From contig CM073198.1 of NCBI GenBank assembly GCA_037042915.1, forward strand, positions 496,001-560,000: a stretch of 64,000 bases of DNA. Reading direction: 5' to 3'. Below, piece after piece: positions 42,205-54,375 of this stretch. Position 1 is the stretch's first letter. Each line of letters opens with the position of its first letter. The notes under the pieces are model-generated. The model worked only from the letters and a program-made list of their open reading frames with translations, had not been told where the DNA came from and ran no database searches. Made by a program: the position numbers and the translations under genes. This DNA is from Auricularia sp. M13 (taxonomy: Eukaryota > Basidiomycota > Agaricomycetes > Auriculariales > Auriculariaceae).

Positions 42205-42946
42205 ACAACTCGGGCAGGTGGTAGAATTGAATTACGTGCCGTAGTAGCTGATCATCAGGAATGCGCGGCCATGAGAGGCAGCGTGGTTCGAGTCCTGGGT
42301 ACTTAGGAGCCGGGTTGTTGCGGTGTAAAATCAAGAGACGTGCACAGTTCCCAGTCCGACGGCGCCTCCTGCCAGTGTCCTGCTCGCTCTACTGTCCAAA
42401 CCCTGGCCCGCGCCCAATTCTCCTCGCTTTCGATGTATATGGCCTGCGTAAGTCTCATAACTAGACGAACACACAGGTGTTGCTATCAGGTACTAACACA
42501 ATAATTTTTTTTTCGAAGCAGATGTCCAAAGCTACGCAGCCGAAACGAGGCCTAAGCGCGACCGTTGACTTGGTCTTCGAAACCGTCGAGGGGCCAGCAT
42601 TCAGAGTACGGTCGCATAATACGCATCTAAGCAGTATTCTTGCGCTCGAGCCGGTCGCAACGCCAGCCGTTGCAGCTGTGACAAACGTGGGGTCCCTCCT
42701 TGCAGTGCGGAGTATCATAACACAGTCGAAGCGATTCAACGGTGTCATTCCGCGCGCCACGGCATCCTTCTTACCTATCATGGAAGTGCTGGCCGGTGAG
42801 CAGGGACAGCCATGTTGTGCGACATTGCATCCTGACTAGGACCGCTTGCGGCTATCAGTACACCATTTCGAATACGACTACAAAGTTCTGCGACGACGGG
42901 AATCTTCCCCCAGAACGACCACCGCAGCTATTCCACACTTCGGGTC
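42205..42946 (+). other. spacer with a short unassigned frame
   Basis: Between the two NLR genes. A 105-aa frame starts at the ATG at 42522, just after a branch-point-like TACTAAC and a pyrimidine run ending in CAG, so an exon of a small gene or a 5' UTR exon of the next NLR may be here. The peptide (MSKATQPKRGLSATVDLV...) matches no family I recognise. Confidence 0.3.
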
Positions 42947-45900
42947 ATGACACTGAATGCTGCTGCAACCATCTCGGCCAATGCCTCGGATATTGCTGGC
43001 GACGGGACGGCACGGACATTTTCTTACATTGCAAGCGACATCCTTGAGTCTGCCAAGGTCCATTTCCCGTTACGCGCCCGAAGGCCTATCACTAACATAG
43101 AATTTTAGGGCGTGCGCGTGAACGCTCAGATTGCACTGGCAATCTCGCAACGCGTCGATGGGATGGTCGAAGCCATCAGTCTGCTCGAGGACCAATCTCT
43201 CGTGGTTGACGCGCAGACTTCGGGTTCACTGGCGGCGTTTCAACGGTATGTCCGTGCCTTTAGGACGAGCAGGTTGCTAAGCTATAACAGCGTTTTGCTC
43301 GACATAAAGCATGAATTGCACGGGCTCAGGAAGAGCAGCTATTTATCGCAATTGTTGAACTTCCAGAATAACAAGGACAAGATGATTCGACTTTCTGAGA
43401 GCCTCAGACACGCATTCCAGGTCCTCATGGTGCGCAACATTTGGAGTGATGTCCTGGTTCTCACGCGGAGCCCCGGACAGGTGCAACTCAGAATCAAGAC
43501 CAGTGTCATGGCCCAGACGTTGGAGACACAGCTGGATGCTTTGGCCGCAACCAGCGCGGTAGAGTTTGGACTTCCGGCTTCAATGTACGAGATGTCTGCC
43601 GCGCACCTCCCTCCGAACCCGTCGCTCCATTTCGGGCGGGACAGTGAGACGGCTGCAGTGTTGGACGCAATGATGGGCGTTTCTGCGGGCCGTGTCGCTA
43701 TTCTCGGCGGACCTGGCATTGGGAAAACTTCGCTTGCGCTGGCCGTACTGCACCACCATTCAGTCGTCGAGCGATTCGGCGCCCGGCGCTTTTTCGTGCC
43801 ATGCGATGCCGCAGAAGGCCATCCCAGCTGTCTCCCAACCATTGCCGAAGCGTTTGGCATCACATCGTCGGACGCCAGGCGCATCTTCCGGCAACTTCGA
43901 GACATCCTCAGCGGCGCGCCGGCCGTCGTTGTGCTCGACAATTTCGAATCTGCTTGGGAATCATCGGCCACAAGGCAGGATGCCGAACGTGTGCTTCATT
44001 TCTTGGACTCGTTCGAAAATCTCTCCTTGGTTCTCACCCTCCGAGGCGCCGAAAGACCGCATCACGTCCGCTGGACGCAGCCATTCTTGCCGCCCCTCTC
44101 TCCACTCAGCGATGTTGCAGCCAAGCAGACATTTCACTCCATCGCCGAGCTTTCCGATGCAGACGCGGCTCTGGATGCGCTGCTTTCTCGCCTGGATAAC
44201 ATTCCTTTGGCCATCGTCCTGATGGCCAACCTCGCCCAGGCCGAGTCTGCCGAGTCGCTGCTTCGTAAATGGGACACTTTAGAGACCGCAATGCTCGTCC
44301 GAGGCAGCGCCAACGATCGATCATCCAGTCTCGACGTCTCAATTACCCTGTCGTTGCAGTCTCCGCGCATGCAATCCGTCCCGACTGCGCAGCAACTTCT
44401 TAGTCTTCTCTCCCTTCTGCCATGCGGCGTCGTGGACTTCGATATCGACCTGTGGAATATCTCCGACACTGCCCATGCGCTCGCTGCCTTATTCCAGAAC
44501 TCGCTTGTGCTGCGCAGCGTCGACAACCGCATATACGTCTTGGCTCCCGTGCGCAGCTTCATGCTTGCCAAGCATCGTCCATCCGAAGCGAGTGCGGCTC
44601 CTGTTTGCGACCATTATTTCGGCCTGGCGCAGCTCGCCGAACAGTTCATTCTGTCGCCCTCGCATTCCAACGTACTGGCAATGGTTGCACCTGAGCTGGC
44701 CAACATCGATGCCGTCGTGCGCTACGTTCTCTCAGGCAGCGGCCAAGACGGACCTCGTAGCGCCGCTGTCAAAGCCGTCTCATCGCTGTGCACACTGTAT
44801 AAGCATTGCGGCATGGGGTCTGGCGTGGAGCTCCTCCCAACGGCCATCAGAACGGCGAGGGAACTGCAGCTCGAAGAGAGTCGTGCTGAGCTGCTGATCC
44901 GCTGGGCCAGCATATCGGCAGACCAGACCATACCCGGCGATCCGCGCACCCTGCTGGCCGAGGCGCGCGAGATATACGAACGGCTCGGCGACGGAGACGG
45001 TGTCTTTGGTTGCAGTATTCGCCTAGCGAATTACCTCTCCCCCGACCAGGGTGTTCTCGAGTCTCGACGTCTATATGCCTTGTTATCTCCGCGCGGGGAT
45101 TCGCTACTGCTCGCACGCTGCGTGATGATGCTCGCGGACTGCCTGGAGCGCGATGGGAAACCACGAGACGCTGTGGCGCAGTACGAGGAAACGATTGGAA
45201 TCATGCAGCGCGCATTTGGCCCGGACGTCCAGCACTACGTTGTTGGTCTCTGCATGTACCACATGGCCCGCACCCTCAAAATTCTATGCGACCTGAGGAG
45301 AGCCATCGCACTGCTCCAGGAGGCACTGTCCATCTTCGACGCCACATCATACGCTCAGGGGATAGTCGCCGTGCGTTTGCAGCTGGGGGATCTACTCAGC
45401 ATCATGGGCAAGCCGCAGCAGGCCGTCCGGCTGGCCGAGCAGGTGCTGGCGGCCGACATTCCCGGCGCGGGGAGCTTCCGCGTGTACGCGCAGTGTCTCG
45501 TCAACTCTGCGTTGTCGCGTGTGCAGACGGACGATGCGGACGCGGTGGAGGCGGCGCTGGACAAGGCCGAGCGGCTGGCGCTCTCGCGCGAGACGATCCC
45601 GATCTTCCAGTGCCAGGCGCTGGCCATCCGCGCGCATCTCGCGCTGCAGCGCGGCGACTGCGCGGAGGCGCGCCTGGCGCTCGCCGCCGCGCGCACCATC
45701 GCGCGGCGGCTGTTCTTCGTCGCGCGCGAGGCGCAGAATGCGCCGGCGGCCGACGTGCAGTGCGTGTCGTCGCTCAGCGAGGTCGAGTGTGTGGCCGGGC
45801 GGCGCGACGAGGCCGCGATTCTCATTGTCTGCGCCGCCATCGGCTTCAGAGCCCGGGACGACATCCTCAATACGGCGCGCTGTCTGCCGCGACTCGCCGA

Positions 45901-46144
45901 GGCCGTGGAGGACGACGAGTTTGCTGAGAGGATCGTCGAGGCCGCGCTGCTGCCCATACAGTGGATGGGCCTGGGCTACGAGACAGCGATTTTGCTCCTG
46001 CGCTCGGCGACTATTGCGCGCAATCGCGGGATGCACGCGCTCGCCCGGCACCGCGCGAGGAACGCGCTGATACATTTTGGGGAGATCAAAAGCGACTGGC
46101 GGCTTGGCATGGCAAGGGAGCTCGTAGATGTGGAGTCACAATAG
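42947..46144 (+). CDS. NLR protein 2: helical N-terminus, NB-ARC, TPR-like repeats
   Basis: Four exons (42947-43057, 43109-43245, 43291-43429, 43481-46144), 1016 aa, the same exon layout as the other two NLRs. Helical N-terminus (DILESAKGVRVNAQIALAIS, RKSSYLSQLLNFQNNKDKMI) of HeLo/MLKL-NTD type. P-loop GGPGIGKTS at about 205, Walker B VVVLDNFESAWE, sensor LTLRGAERPHHVRWT, GLPL-like NIPLAIVLMANLAQ. About 14 helical hairpins follow, TPR-like, with a very GC-rich stretch at 45480-45760. The tail RNRGMHALARHRARNALIHF is shared with NLR 1. Two of its introns (45 and 51 nt) are multiples of three without stops, so retention would add 15 or 17 residues. Likely a cytosolic nucleotide-switched receptor; ligand unknown. 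Confidence 0.9.
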
Positions 46145-46536
46145 CTATGTATAATACCAGTGTGGGATCTTCAGTAAACGAGCGGGCTTGATTGGCAGAT
46201 GTCGATGTTCTGCAGATGGGGGCTTTGCACTTCTGTAAAGACCGAAAGTCGCCGTAGCGGCAGTTATGTCTACACGACGCATTGAGGCGTCCAATTATTC
46301 CGCATATCTGTGGTAGCGTCACGTAGCGGTTGACTCGGAGAGCAGCTGGATCTCTCTACACGGAGTCGAGCCACGCTCTGATCGCTCTGGTTCGCTATCG
46401 CGCATCGTTCGACCGCTCTGGGGGCTCATCCCGCTCTTGACATATTGCGGAACATCACATGCACCTGTCAGCCAAGTTCAGAGCGCCACGACTCGATGAC
46501 TCGGTGCTGAACTAGTTCACGGTGCGTCTGCGAGCT
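46145..46536. other. spacer downstream of NLR 2
   Basis: 3' UTR of NLR 2 followed by unassigned sequence. No gene seen. Confidence 0.5.
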
Positions 46537-46659
46537 TATAAAGGCCGCTCACGCTTCAACCTGGACAGTATGCACATTTTCCTCTTCCCCATTATCTTCC
46601 CATTCACAACAAACCCCTCTCCCTGCCTGTGTTGCCACTTCCTTCCATCATCGAACATG
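46537..46659 (+). promoter_or_regulatory. orphan core promoter: TATA box plus CT-rich leader
   Basis: TATAAAGG at 46537-46544, then a pyrimidine-rich leader (46570-46650) and an ATG at 46657, which meets a stop after five codons. This is the layout of a highly expressed fungal gene, and the TATAAAGGCCG core is shared with the thaumatin-like gene (47949). The coding part seems absent, lost or non-coding. Confidence 0.4.
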
Positions 46660-47948
46660 CTTTTGACAGAGTGATCGAGACAGCGCGCATTATCCATCGC
46701 CAGAGCGCTCTGCGAGAGATCTCATAGTCATAGCGCAGCCATAGAGTAGTCGGAGCATGGCTCTACGACGTCGCCATTCGTAGCGGTGCATAGCGGCCGC
46801 TGAAAGGGGGGGGGGGGGGTCGCGATACACTCTCTGCCCGATACCACAACAGTTCGGAAACCGTGGATAGCGACCCATGGTTTTAACAGAAGACAGAAGC
46901 AACTAGCGGCTCGATCGCGACTCCGGCAAAGCGCACTGTACATAGCGGAGCACGCCAATGGTGGTGCTCCGTGCAGCCCATGCAGACGAGAGCCCGTCCC
47001 GCCCGCGTTTTCAAGCGGCCAAGCCCGTAACGGGAGACGGGATCGGTGGAACCCATCGTACCCGTCAGCAGCTTGCACGCGCGTTGACGATCCGTTTTGC
47101 ACCAATGCAACATTCAACGGGGCACCGGGGATCAAGCTTCAAGGTTGGTCTAGGCGAAAATGGAGTACCGATGGTGCTTGGGCGATCTCCAGAGTAGCAC
47201 AGGGAATTCAGAAGGCACTGCAATGACAGGATCGAGGTGCACGAGCTTCAAGTTGGCAAACAGAGAGTCCGGGGACGGAGGCATGACAGCGACGAAAACC
47301 AATAGGTAATCAACTCCGGAATCGAGGCAACGGAACTACCAGCGCGCCGTCCGCTTTCTCGCGCCTCCGTGGCTGCGGAAACATTCAATATCAGCAACCA
47401 TCCTGCTCAAGCAAAGAAATCCTGTTGTTGTTTTGACTCGACCCGCTTTTAGGACGTTGCAGGGACGAGAACCGCGAATGGAGAATAGCGACGAGGGCCA
47501 GTGTATGGTCGGGAGAACAAGAATAGACTCCAAGCTAGCGCATGCGGCCGTATCCTGAAATAGCGGCGGGCGATGGGAGCGTTTTTCGTTGCCAAGGGGC
47601 GCGCAGAACTGGAGGCTGCAGGCTGCAAATTTCACGACTATTGCCAGCAGATAGCAGATGATGAATGAATCCAGAGCGGAGGGCAGGCAGCGGGGAGGCG
47701 CACAACCGTTGTTCGCTGTCAAAGCATCCGTACAGAAACCGAGTTGGGTCGGTCAGCAAAACAGGACGGAGCGTGAGATTTTCTAGAGTCGAGAAAGTTG
47801 AGGCCGCGCGGCTGGATTAGGCAGCGGACGCCGTTGCGTGGGAGAGAGCGACACGCCGCGGACGCGTGTTGGACGGCGGGGCGCGCAGGACGCATGGGCG
47901 TGCAGGATTTCTCGTGTGCGCGGAGCGTGTCTTGTGCGTGCTGCGGAA
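46660..47948. other. long spacer
   Basis: About 1.3 kb with only short, domain-free frames on both strands. A 14-base G run lies at 46806-46819. No gene or repeat pair recognised. Confidence 0.5.
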
Positions 47949-47956
47949 TATAAAGG
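47949..47956 (+). promoter_or_regulatory. TATA box of the thaumatin-like gene
   Basis: TATAAAGG, 168 bases before the ATG at 48117, followed by a C/T-rich leader. Confidence 0.5.
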
Positions 47957-48116
47957 CCGGCGTGACGGTGGAACAAAGGAAAGCAACGATCGACTGCGAC
48001 GACGGAAGCGTCTGCCTCCGATCTCCGTCCCGCTTCCTTCAACCTCGACCATCACCGTCCCCCGGCCGTCAGCCCCGCCCCCGCCCTCCGCGGCACTCCA
48101 CTCATTCACAGACCCA

Positions 48117-48976
48117 ATGTCGCTCATTAAGCTGACCGCAGCCACCGTGCTGCTCGCCGTGTCCGCCGTGCGCGCGGACCACCACGTGACGTTCAAGAAC
48201 AGCTGCCCGTTCGCGCTGCAGCCCATGTGGAAGGGCAACCACAACGGCGCCTTCGACAAGGGCGCGCTCATCCCCGCCGGCGGCTCCTCCAGCACCACGC
48301 TGCCCGAGGTCTGGGAGAGCGGCCGCCTGTACGCCCAGGACCCGGCCAAGTCGTGCGCCGAGCCCGACGGCGGCAGTGAGTCGCCAGCCTTTTTCTTTTT
48401 CTTTTCTTTTCATTGAGCATTAAAAATCTAGACTGTACGCTGCTCGAATGCAACTTCGGCGCGGGCTCCCCGCGCTGGTGGCAGTGCAACATCTCGCTCG
48501 TCTCGGGCTACAACGTGCCCGCGTCGCTCAAGTTCGTCGGCGGCAAGGAGGAGAGCTGCAAGACCTCGTACAGCTGCACGGGCCCGCAGTGCCCGTCCAC
48601 GCAGGCCTACCGCCAGGAGAGCGAGGGCGGGTGCAAGAACTGCATCAACCAGTGCAACACCGACAACGTCGGGCTCGCCATCGAGTTCTGCCAGCAGGGC
48701 TCGACGATCCCCAACTTCGGCCAGAAGCCCACCTCGTCCTCCGCGCCCAAGCCCTCCCCGAAGCCCGCCGACCCCAAGCCGCAGCCCGAGCCCGAGCGCC
48801 CCATCCCCCAGCCCACCTCCAAGCCCGAGACGAGCCCGAACCCCGGCGCGAGCTCGTCGCTCGTCGCGACGCCCGTCGCGAACGTCGCGCCCAAGCCGTC
48901 CAAGCACTGCTCGCGCGCACGCCGCCGCGCCCGCCGCGCGCACAAGCGCGCCCTCGCCGCCCTCCACTCGCACTAA
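48117..48976 (+). CDS. small secreted thaumatin-like (glycopeptide) protein
   Basis: Two exons (48117-48375, 48432-48976), 267 aa. The N-terminus is a signal peptide (LTAATVLLAVSAVRA, cleavage near residue 20). The mature core of about 170 residues starts HHVTFKNSCPFALQPMWKG, a thaumatin-like beginning, and carries many cysteines (LECNFGAG, WWQCNISL, CKTSYSCTGPQC, CKNCINQCN, EFCQQG), suggesting a disulfide-bonded beta fold. A Pro/Lys/Ser-rich linker follows, ending in a strongly basic Arg-rich tail (SRARRRARRAHKRALA). Small thaumatin-like proteins of agaricomycetes are secreted and linked to wall remodelling or defence; activity here is not shown. The usual five acidic/arginine cleft residues were not located. 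The start is the first ATG and gives an ideal signal peptide. Confidence 0.8.
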
Positions 48977-50742
48977 ACTACGCCTTCATACCCCCCGTCC
49001 GATCTATCCATTGTTCATTGTGCCTCGTACTTACTCATTCGCGTCCCGCCGTCGCCGTGCCGTGCGCGGCTCCTGGCCTCTTTGATCCCTACCTACCTAT
49101 CTCGACACACACGTCTCCCTTGACTTCTGCCGCTCGACGCCCATTGTCCATTGTTATGCTTATGGTTTATCATAGGGCTCGAGGCCCGCGGATGCTCTGG
49201 GAACGAATAGACTAAACCTTTGTGTTTGTGCTTTTTATCTTGCTCCCTCTTTGCAGTCTTCCTTGCACTTGCGCGGGTTTCCTGGATCGTCACAACCAGT
49301 CCCACCGCCACACCGTCACACGAGCTTGGGCATCGTCACGCCGGCCTGCGCCGTATGGCGTCGCTGTGGTCACATTCCGGCCCCGTCGTCGTCGACAGAA
49401 GTAAGTAGCCAGGAACCAGCTCCACCGTCGTCACCGACGACGACGCGCGGCTGGTTCGCAAAAAGATTTGCAATCAAGCCGCGCCGCAGTTTTGGTCCAC
49501 GTGCGGTGTTGCCAAATTTGGTCTCGCCCCGGGATTGTTGAGGCTGTGTATTCGCGAGGAGGCTGTGCGGATGGTCGGTTGTGGCTGTGCGAAGGTGTTA
49601 CTTCAGCACGAGGACCCGAGCAGCAGTCCCAAGGTCTCCACGGTTCAATGCGACTACATATGGCCGAACCGAGTGTCACGGTACTGGGATGAGCTTTGCA
49701 TATACAGTACGCTGGTCCAAGTCTCACTGGCAGCACCGGGGAGCGTCAATCCACGCCGTGGCAATTTGGGAAACTGGAAGCTCAGGGTATGCATGGGCTT
49801 TCTACGGTGGGAGTGCACGACGAGGGCGTTCACCGCGGATGTACGACTCGGATGCGCCCGGGCAGTTGCAGCTTCAAGATGTTGGCCTCCCTGGGATGGA
49901 GGATGGCGGTATTCGGGCACGGACCCGTAGATGCGATTGCTAGGACGAATTAGCGCTTAGCTCGTGTCTCCGAGAGCCAGCGCGATGGCCAGGGAGAAAC
50001 TCTTCTCGCTCGTGCTGACAATAGAGCCGTCTCGCCATGACGGCTGAAGTTGATTCAGACTCTCCGGACATCGCATAAGACTCGACCAGTACTGAGTATA
50101 TGGACGCGTCGATGAGACCTCAGGAGTCCGCGCGTGGCGAGTCTGAGGCTACATGTAATATATTGAGCTGAGCTAATCGACTTACTTAAGACTGCAATTC
50201 TCCTGTCCAGCTGTTCTCGCCCTGTGGTTGGACGCGGAGCCAAGAGATAGAGTTTCGGCGCCCGACGGACCAGTCGGGAGCGGAAACAAATTGGCCGTCT
50301 CTTTGCAGAGTCCTCAGTCCACCTACCGGACATGCATCATGTCTGGTACCTGTAATTGCGACTTGAATATCGTATCATCGCCCCTGTGTCCTATCCCCAA
50401 ACGCATAATGCAGTTCGCCACAGTGGCATTACTGTGACGTACGATATCATATATCATGCTTATACAGCTCACAAGAATCCACGCAGCCATTCAGTTCTCG
50501 AAGGTCGTAGCTCTTACCAACGAATCATGTGCGCGCCGTGAGATAATGCTGATGTTGTCAGCGGAGATCAGGGATCCTCAACCACCAATCTGGGGGTCGC
50601 GGAATCTAGTTGGACAGTTGACGGGCACCGTGATGTCCTGGATTCCCACAGACATGCTTAATCTTACGGTGAATAAAGGTCTCCTCCTATAGCTTATTGC
50701 TAAACTCACAATCATCTTCCTTCTTCAGAGACCGCGCTCACT
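48977..50742. other. spacer before the P450 gene
   Basis: 3' UTR of the thaumatin-like gene to roughly 49240, then 1.5 kb with short overlapping frames only. Frames around 49535-49950 overlap in three registers and lack domain signals, so none is called. Confidence 0.5.
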
Positions 50743-53029
50743 ATGACCTTCGACCTGAACGTGAACCGCGAGGCACTCATCTCGCTCGCGGCGAATCCAG
50801 TCGGATATCTCAACTGGATTCAGCTCGCGCTTGCGGCAGCAGGCTTCTTCCTCGTCTACCAGGCGGGCAGCATCGCATGGACGTATTGGCGCCACACGCG
50901 CTCGCCGCTGCGCAAGATCCCTGGGCCGGAGGTCGAGGGCACGAACTGGCTTACGGGAAACCAACGCGTCCTCTTCGACGGCGAGGGCATGTCCAATTTG
51001 GAGAAATGGGAGGATGTCTATGGCGGGACCTTCACACTGCGCTCGACACTCGGAGTAAGTCCCTCAGCTTTATGTCCGACCTTTGCCACATCCTGACAAG
51101 TTGGAATTTAGAGCTACCAGCTCGTGACGACCGACACGCGCGCTCTAACCCACATTCTTTTTGCCACAAGCGCTTTCCACAAGCCGATGACGGATCGGCG
51201 CAACTTAACGATAATGCTTGGAGAGAGTGAGCTTCTCTTCTATCTATCACGGGATGTTGCTAACAGAAGCAGGCATTCTCGTCACGGAAGGTGACAGTAC
51301 TGTTTCCTTGCATATTTCGCATATTAAGACAAATTACGACAGGGGAGCAGCACAGAGACCATGTACGGTCTTTCACTGTTTTTCGATTCTGTTCTCTGAC
51401 ATCTTTTCACAGCGCAGGATTCTCAACCCTGCTTTTGGATACGCTCATGTTAGAGAGATGACGGAGAGCTTCGTGGACGTCTCCCTGAAGGTGAGATCAA
51501 TTTTCTGTCCCTTGGATTCCACTCACGCGTCTCACACGGTGTTAGATGCGCGAAATCTGGCACAGCAAGTGTGTAGCCGCCGGTGGTACGGTGAAGCTCG
51601 ACGTCCTTCACTGGCTCAGCAAGGCGGCTCTGGACTCTATCGGGAAAGCTGGTTCGTAATTCATTGCTGCTGCTTCCATGCAGCTGCTAACCGTTCCACC
51701 TGGCCCCCAGGATTTGACTACGATTTTGGCGGCCTCAGCGGACGTGATGGGGAAAACGAGCTCGCCGTTGCATTCGATAGGGTCTTCCGAGCCGACAACA
51801 CGCCCACGATCCAGCTCCGCATCCTCGTCGAGAGCCTATTCCCCATAGTCCGCGCGATATTCGTGAGTTGGAGAGTTCGTGACTGCCAAAGCGACGCTGA
51901 GCCTGTTTCATTCACAGCCCAGCTCGCGCGCGCGGGAGATCGATGAGAGCAAGAAGATGATGGACGATATTGGTATGCGCATCGTCCAGGAGAGGAAGCA
52001 AGCTGTCTTGAGCAACATGACTGGCGGACGCATCGATCGCAAGGCCGTCGGTGGCAAGGACCTCATTTCTCTCTTGATTCAGGCGAACCTGGCCGAAGAC
52101 GTGAGCCCGTCGCAGAAGCTCTCCGATGCCGAGGTCATGGCGCAAATTCCATCCTTTATTGTGGCAGGTGAGAACGGGCAGTGAACTCGACCAGGACTCG
52201 TTACTTACGTAGACGCTTAGGCCACGAAACCACAGCGTCAGTTTGGTGGGGGTGGTTTACATATCTACCCTAGGCTAACCCTTTCCCACAGGAACTCAAC
52301 TACGTGGGCCATGTACGCCATGGCCATGTACCCGGAGACCCAGAAGAAGCTGCGTCACGAGCTGCTGCAGGTCGGAACGGAGCACCCGTCGCTGGACGCG
52401 TTGAACGCCCTTCCGTATCTCGACAAGGTCGTGCGCGAGACCCTCCGCTTCCACACCGTCGCAACGTTCATCGGGCGCGAGGCCGTCAAGGATGATGTCG
52501 TCCCCTTCGAGCGGCCCATCAAAGACGTCGATGGAAACCTGCACTCCCAGCTTCGGTGCGTATCCTTGGAATTGCATGTTTCGCATTGCAAATGCTGACA
52601 GCTCTCAGACTTCGCAAGGGTGATCAAGTACTGGTGCCGATCTGGCTCGTCAACCGCAGCAAGCATATCTGGGGCCCAGATGCAGACCAGTTCCGGTGCG
52701 TTGAGCTCCAGCTGCGATATTGCGCTGTATCGACTCATGCACGTTACAGCCCTGAGCGCTGGGACGAGGTCCCAAGCGAAGCGTCGTCGATCCCAGGAAT
52801 CACGCCGAACCTGATGAGCTTCGTTGGCGGCCCCCGCGCGTGCATCGGGCACCGCTTCGCTGTCGCGGAGATGAAGGCGTTGCTCTTCCACATCGTCCGC
52901 GGATTCGAGTTTACGCTCGGAATTGAAGACTCGCAGATTTGGTCTCGCACCGGCAACCTCTTGCGCCCGCAGCTCCGCAAGGACAACACCGTCCAGCTTC
53001 CCATGCTATTGACGCCCGTCGCTGCGTAA
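50743..53029 (+). CDS. cytochrome P450 monooxygenase
   Basis: Twelve exons, 565 aa: 50743-51054, 51112-51226, 51273-51290, 51343-51362, 51413-51490, 51546-51651, 51711-51862, 51918-52167, 52221-52236, 52292-52555, 52609-52695, 52750-53029. An N-terminal membrane anchor (WIQLALAAAGFFLVYQAGSI, about 26-45) and a Pro-rich hinge (LRKIPGPE) place it on the ER. The oxygen-binding I-helix is AGHETTANSTTW, the ExxR motif is ETLRF, the PERW segment is RPERW, and the haem loop is FVGGPRACIGHRF, with the cysteine thiolate ligand. These are the complete set of class II microsomal P450 marks, and length is normal. It needs a P450 reductase partner encoded elsewhere. Substrate unknown; many agaricomycete P450s act on terpenoids, fatty acids or xenobiotics. 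Three exons are only 16-20 nt. Confidence 0.93.
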
Positions 53030-53200
53030 AGCCTGCAGGCCGAGCCTTCTTCGTAAAGTCCTTATGTAATCCAGAAACCGAGTTGCCGCGAGTCCAGAAT
53101 AGACAGCCCCTTAAGTTGCGAACATCCGGAAATGCATATTACTGATGTTTAAACGAGGAGAACTTAATTCCAAAGGGGAGCGACTGCATGTAACGTGAAG
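53030..53200. other. P450 3' UTR
   Basis: Presumed 3' UTR of the P450 gene; nothing else seen. Confidence 0.4.
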
Positions 53201-54250
53201 TGAGCGACCAAAAACTGCAGCGAGAAAATGACAGTATATGATTGCTGAGCATAGCTCCACTGACCTGCTAGCATGCTAGCACATGCGTGAAAGGTGACTC
53301 GACACACAGATTTGTTATTGTGGAAGGATATCGCGCGGGATGGCGATATTTCCCCACGGTCGCCTTCCAGAGCGATGCCTTCCAGCGCGCAGGCAGAAAC
53401 ACGGAGCCAAGAAATGTTAGGAGTTTCGCAGAGGCCGTTGCAGCTGCTCGCCATCGACAATGCCACTATGATGGTTGTACACGCCGATAGCACTGCGGGC
53501 GGGAGATTCAAGCGACGTATACCGAGGGCAGAAAACCAGATTCCTCACGCCGCATCTCGCCAAAGACACGCCTCATGTTCGTTGTCAAAGACTTGTGATG
53601 CAAGGTCAGCTCTGTGGCTTTGTAAATAACCGAGCTTGATATTCCCCTAGATATGATCGCGTACCGAGCGCGCTGGCGGCAAGTCGTGAATTGGGACGGA
53701 GAGGAGAGGTATGGCGGCGCAGTGTACACTCGGGTTAACGGCAAACCGCCCGCGACTATAAGGCCAAGATAGACACTTCGAACGTGATGCGCTCGGAATC
53801 CGGATGGCGCAGTGCCTCAAAGACAGTAGCATCGCAAGAGACGTCCAACCCCAGAAATAAGCAATAAATACGACGGAGATTTCGGGCTACAGCAGGCATG
53901 ATTTCTGATTGTAACGTGGTAGCGCAGCTGACATTAGCACCGATACATAGTCCCTGGATAGAGCTGGCGCAAAGTCGAGCCATGAAGAGGTCTAAAGCGG
54001 TGGTCCAAGCGGCGCGGAGATAGATGTCCCGCCAGAAAACTGGATGATGAAACGCGGTGTCGCGCCAGTATCTCGAAACGCGCGAGTATTGAGTAGTTCA
54101 TGAAGCGAGAGCGAGTCAATAGCCCTTGAAGATAACTCGACGGAGAGTCGGCACATCGGCGCGTGGTGGTCCATCGTCAAGCAGACGATGCGGAGTTTGA
54201 ATAGGCTTCCCATCCTCCTCGACATGTCAATGGCCGTACACAACAGCTTC
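53201..54250 (-). pseudogene. possible decayed F-box-like gene
   Basis: Minus-strand fragments resemble the leucine-rich middle of agaricomycete F-box proteins: SLFKLRIVCLTMDHHAPMCR (about 54200), CIGANVSC with FEALRHPDSERITFEVSIL (about 53800) and ATELTLHHKSLTTNMRRVF (about 53600). They are in different frames and interrupted, and no F-box itself is seen. It lies just outside the left end of the DNA transposon. It could equally be an unspliced working gene whose introns I have not resolved. Confidence 0.25.
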
Positions 54251-54375
54251 CAGAGCGCACGAAAGCCAATTTACGATCTCAACACGTATTACGGACGGGC
54301 GGCAACTTGTCCCCGTACGGTCGGAATTCGCCTGAAGGCTGAAGCGAATGTACGGGCCGTTTTTGTACTGCCGTA

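Noticed and set aside
42284-42294. tRNA B-box-like GGTTCGAGTCC
   Set aside because: The T-stem does not pair (only three of five pairs) and no A box or acceptor stem is present at the right distance.
43112-43114. NLR 2 start at 43112
   Set aside because: This is a GTG inside an exon beginning at 43109; an upstream exon with an ATG at 42947 restores the paralogue structure.
48428-48973. Antisense 181-aa frame within the thaumatin-like gene
   Set aside because: Caused by GC-rich codon usage; Ala/Gly/Arg-rich with no domain.
49468-49953. Gene in three overlapping plus-strand frames
   Set aside because: No domain, no clear splice logic, and frames of equal quality in all three registers.
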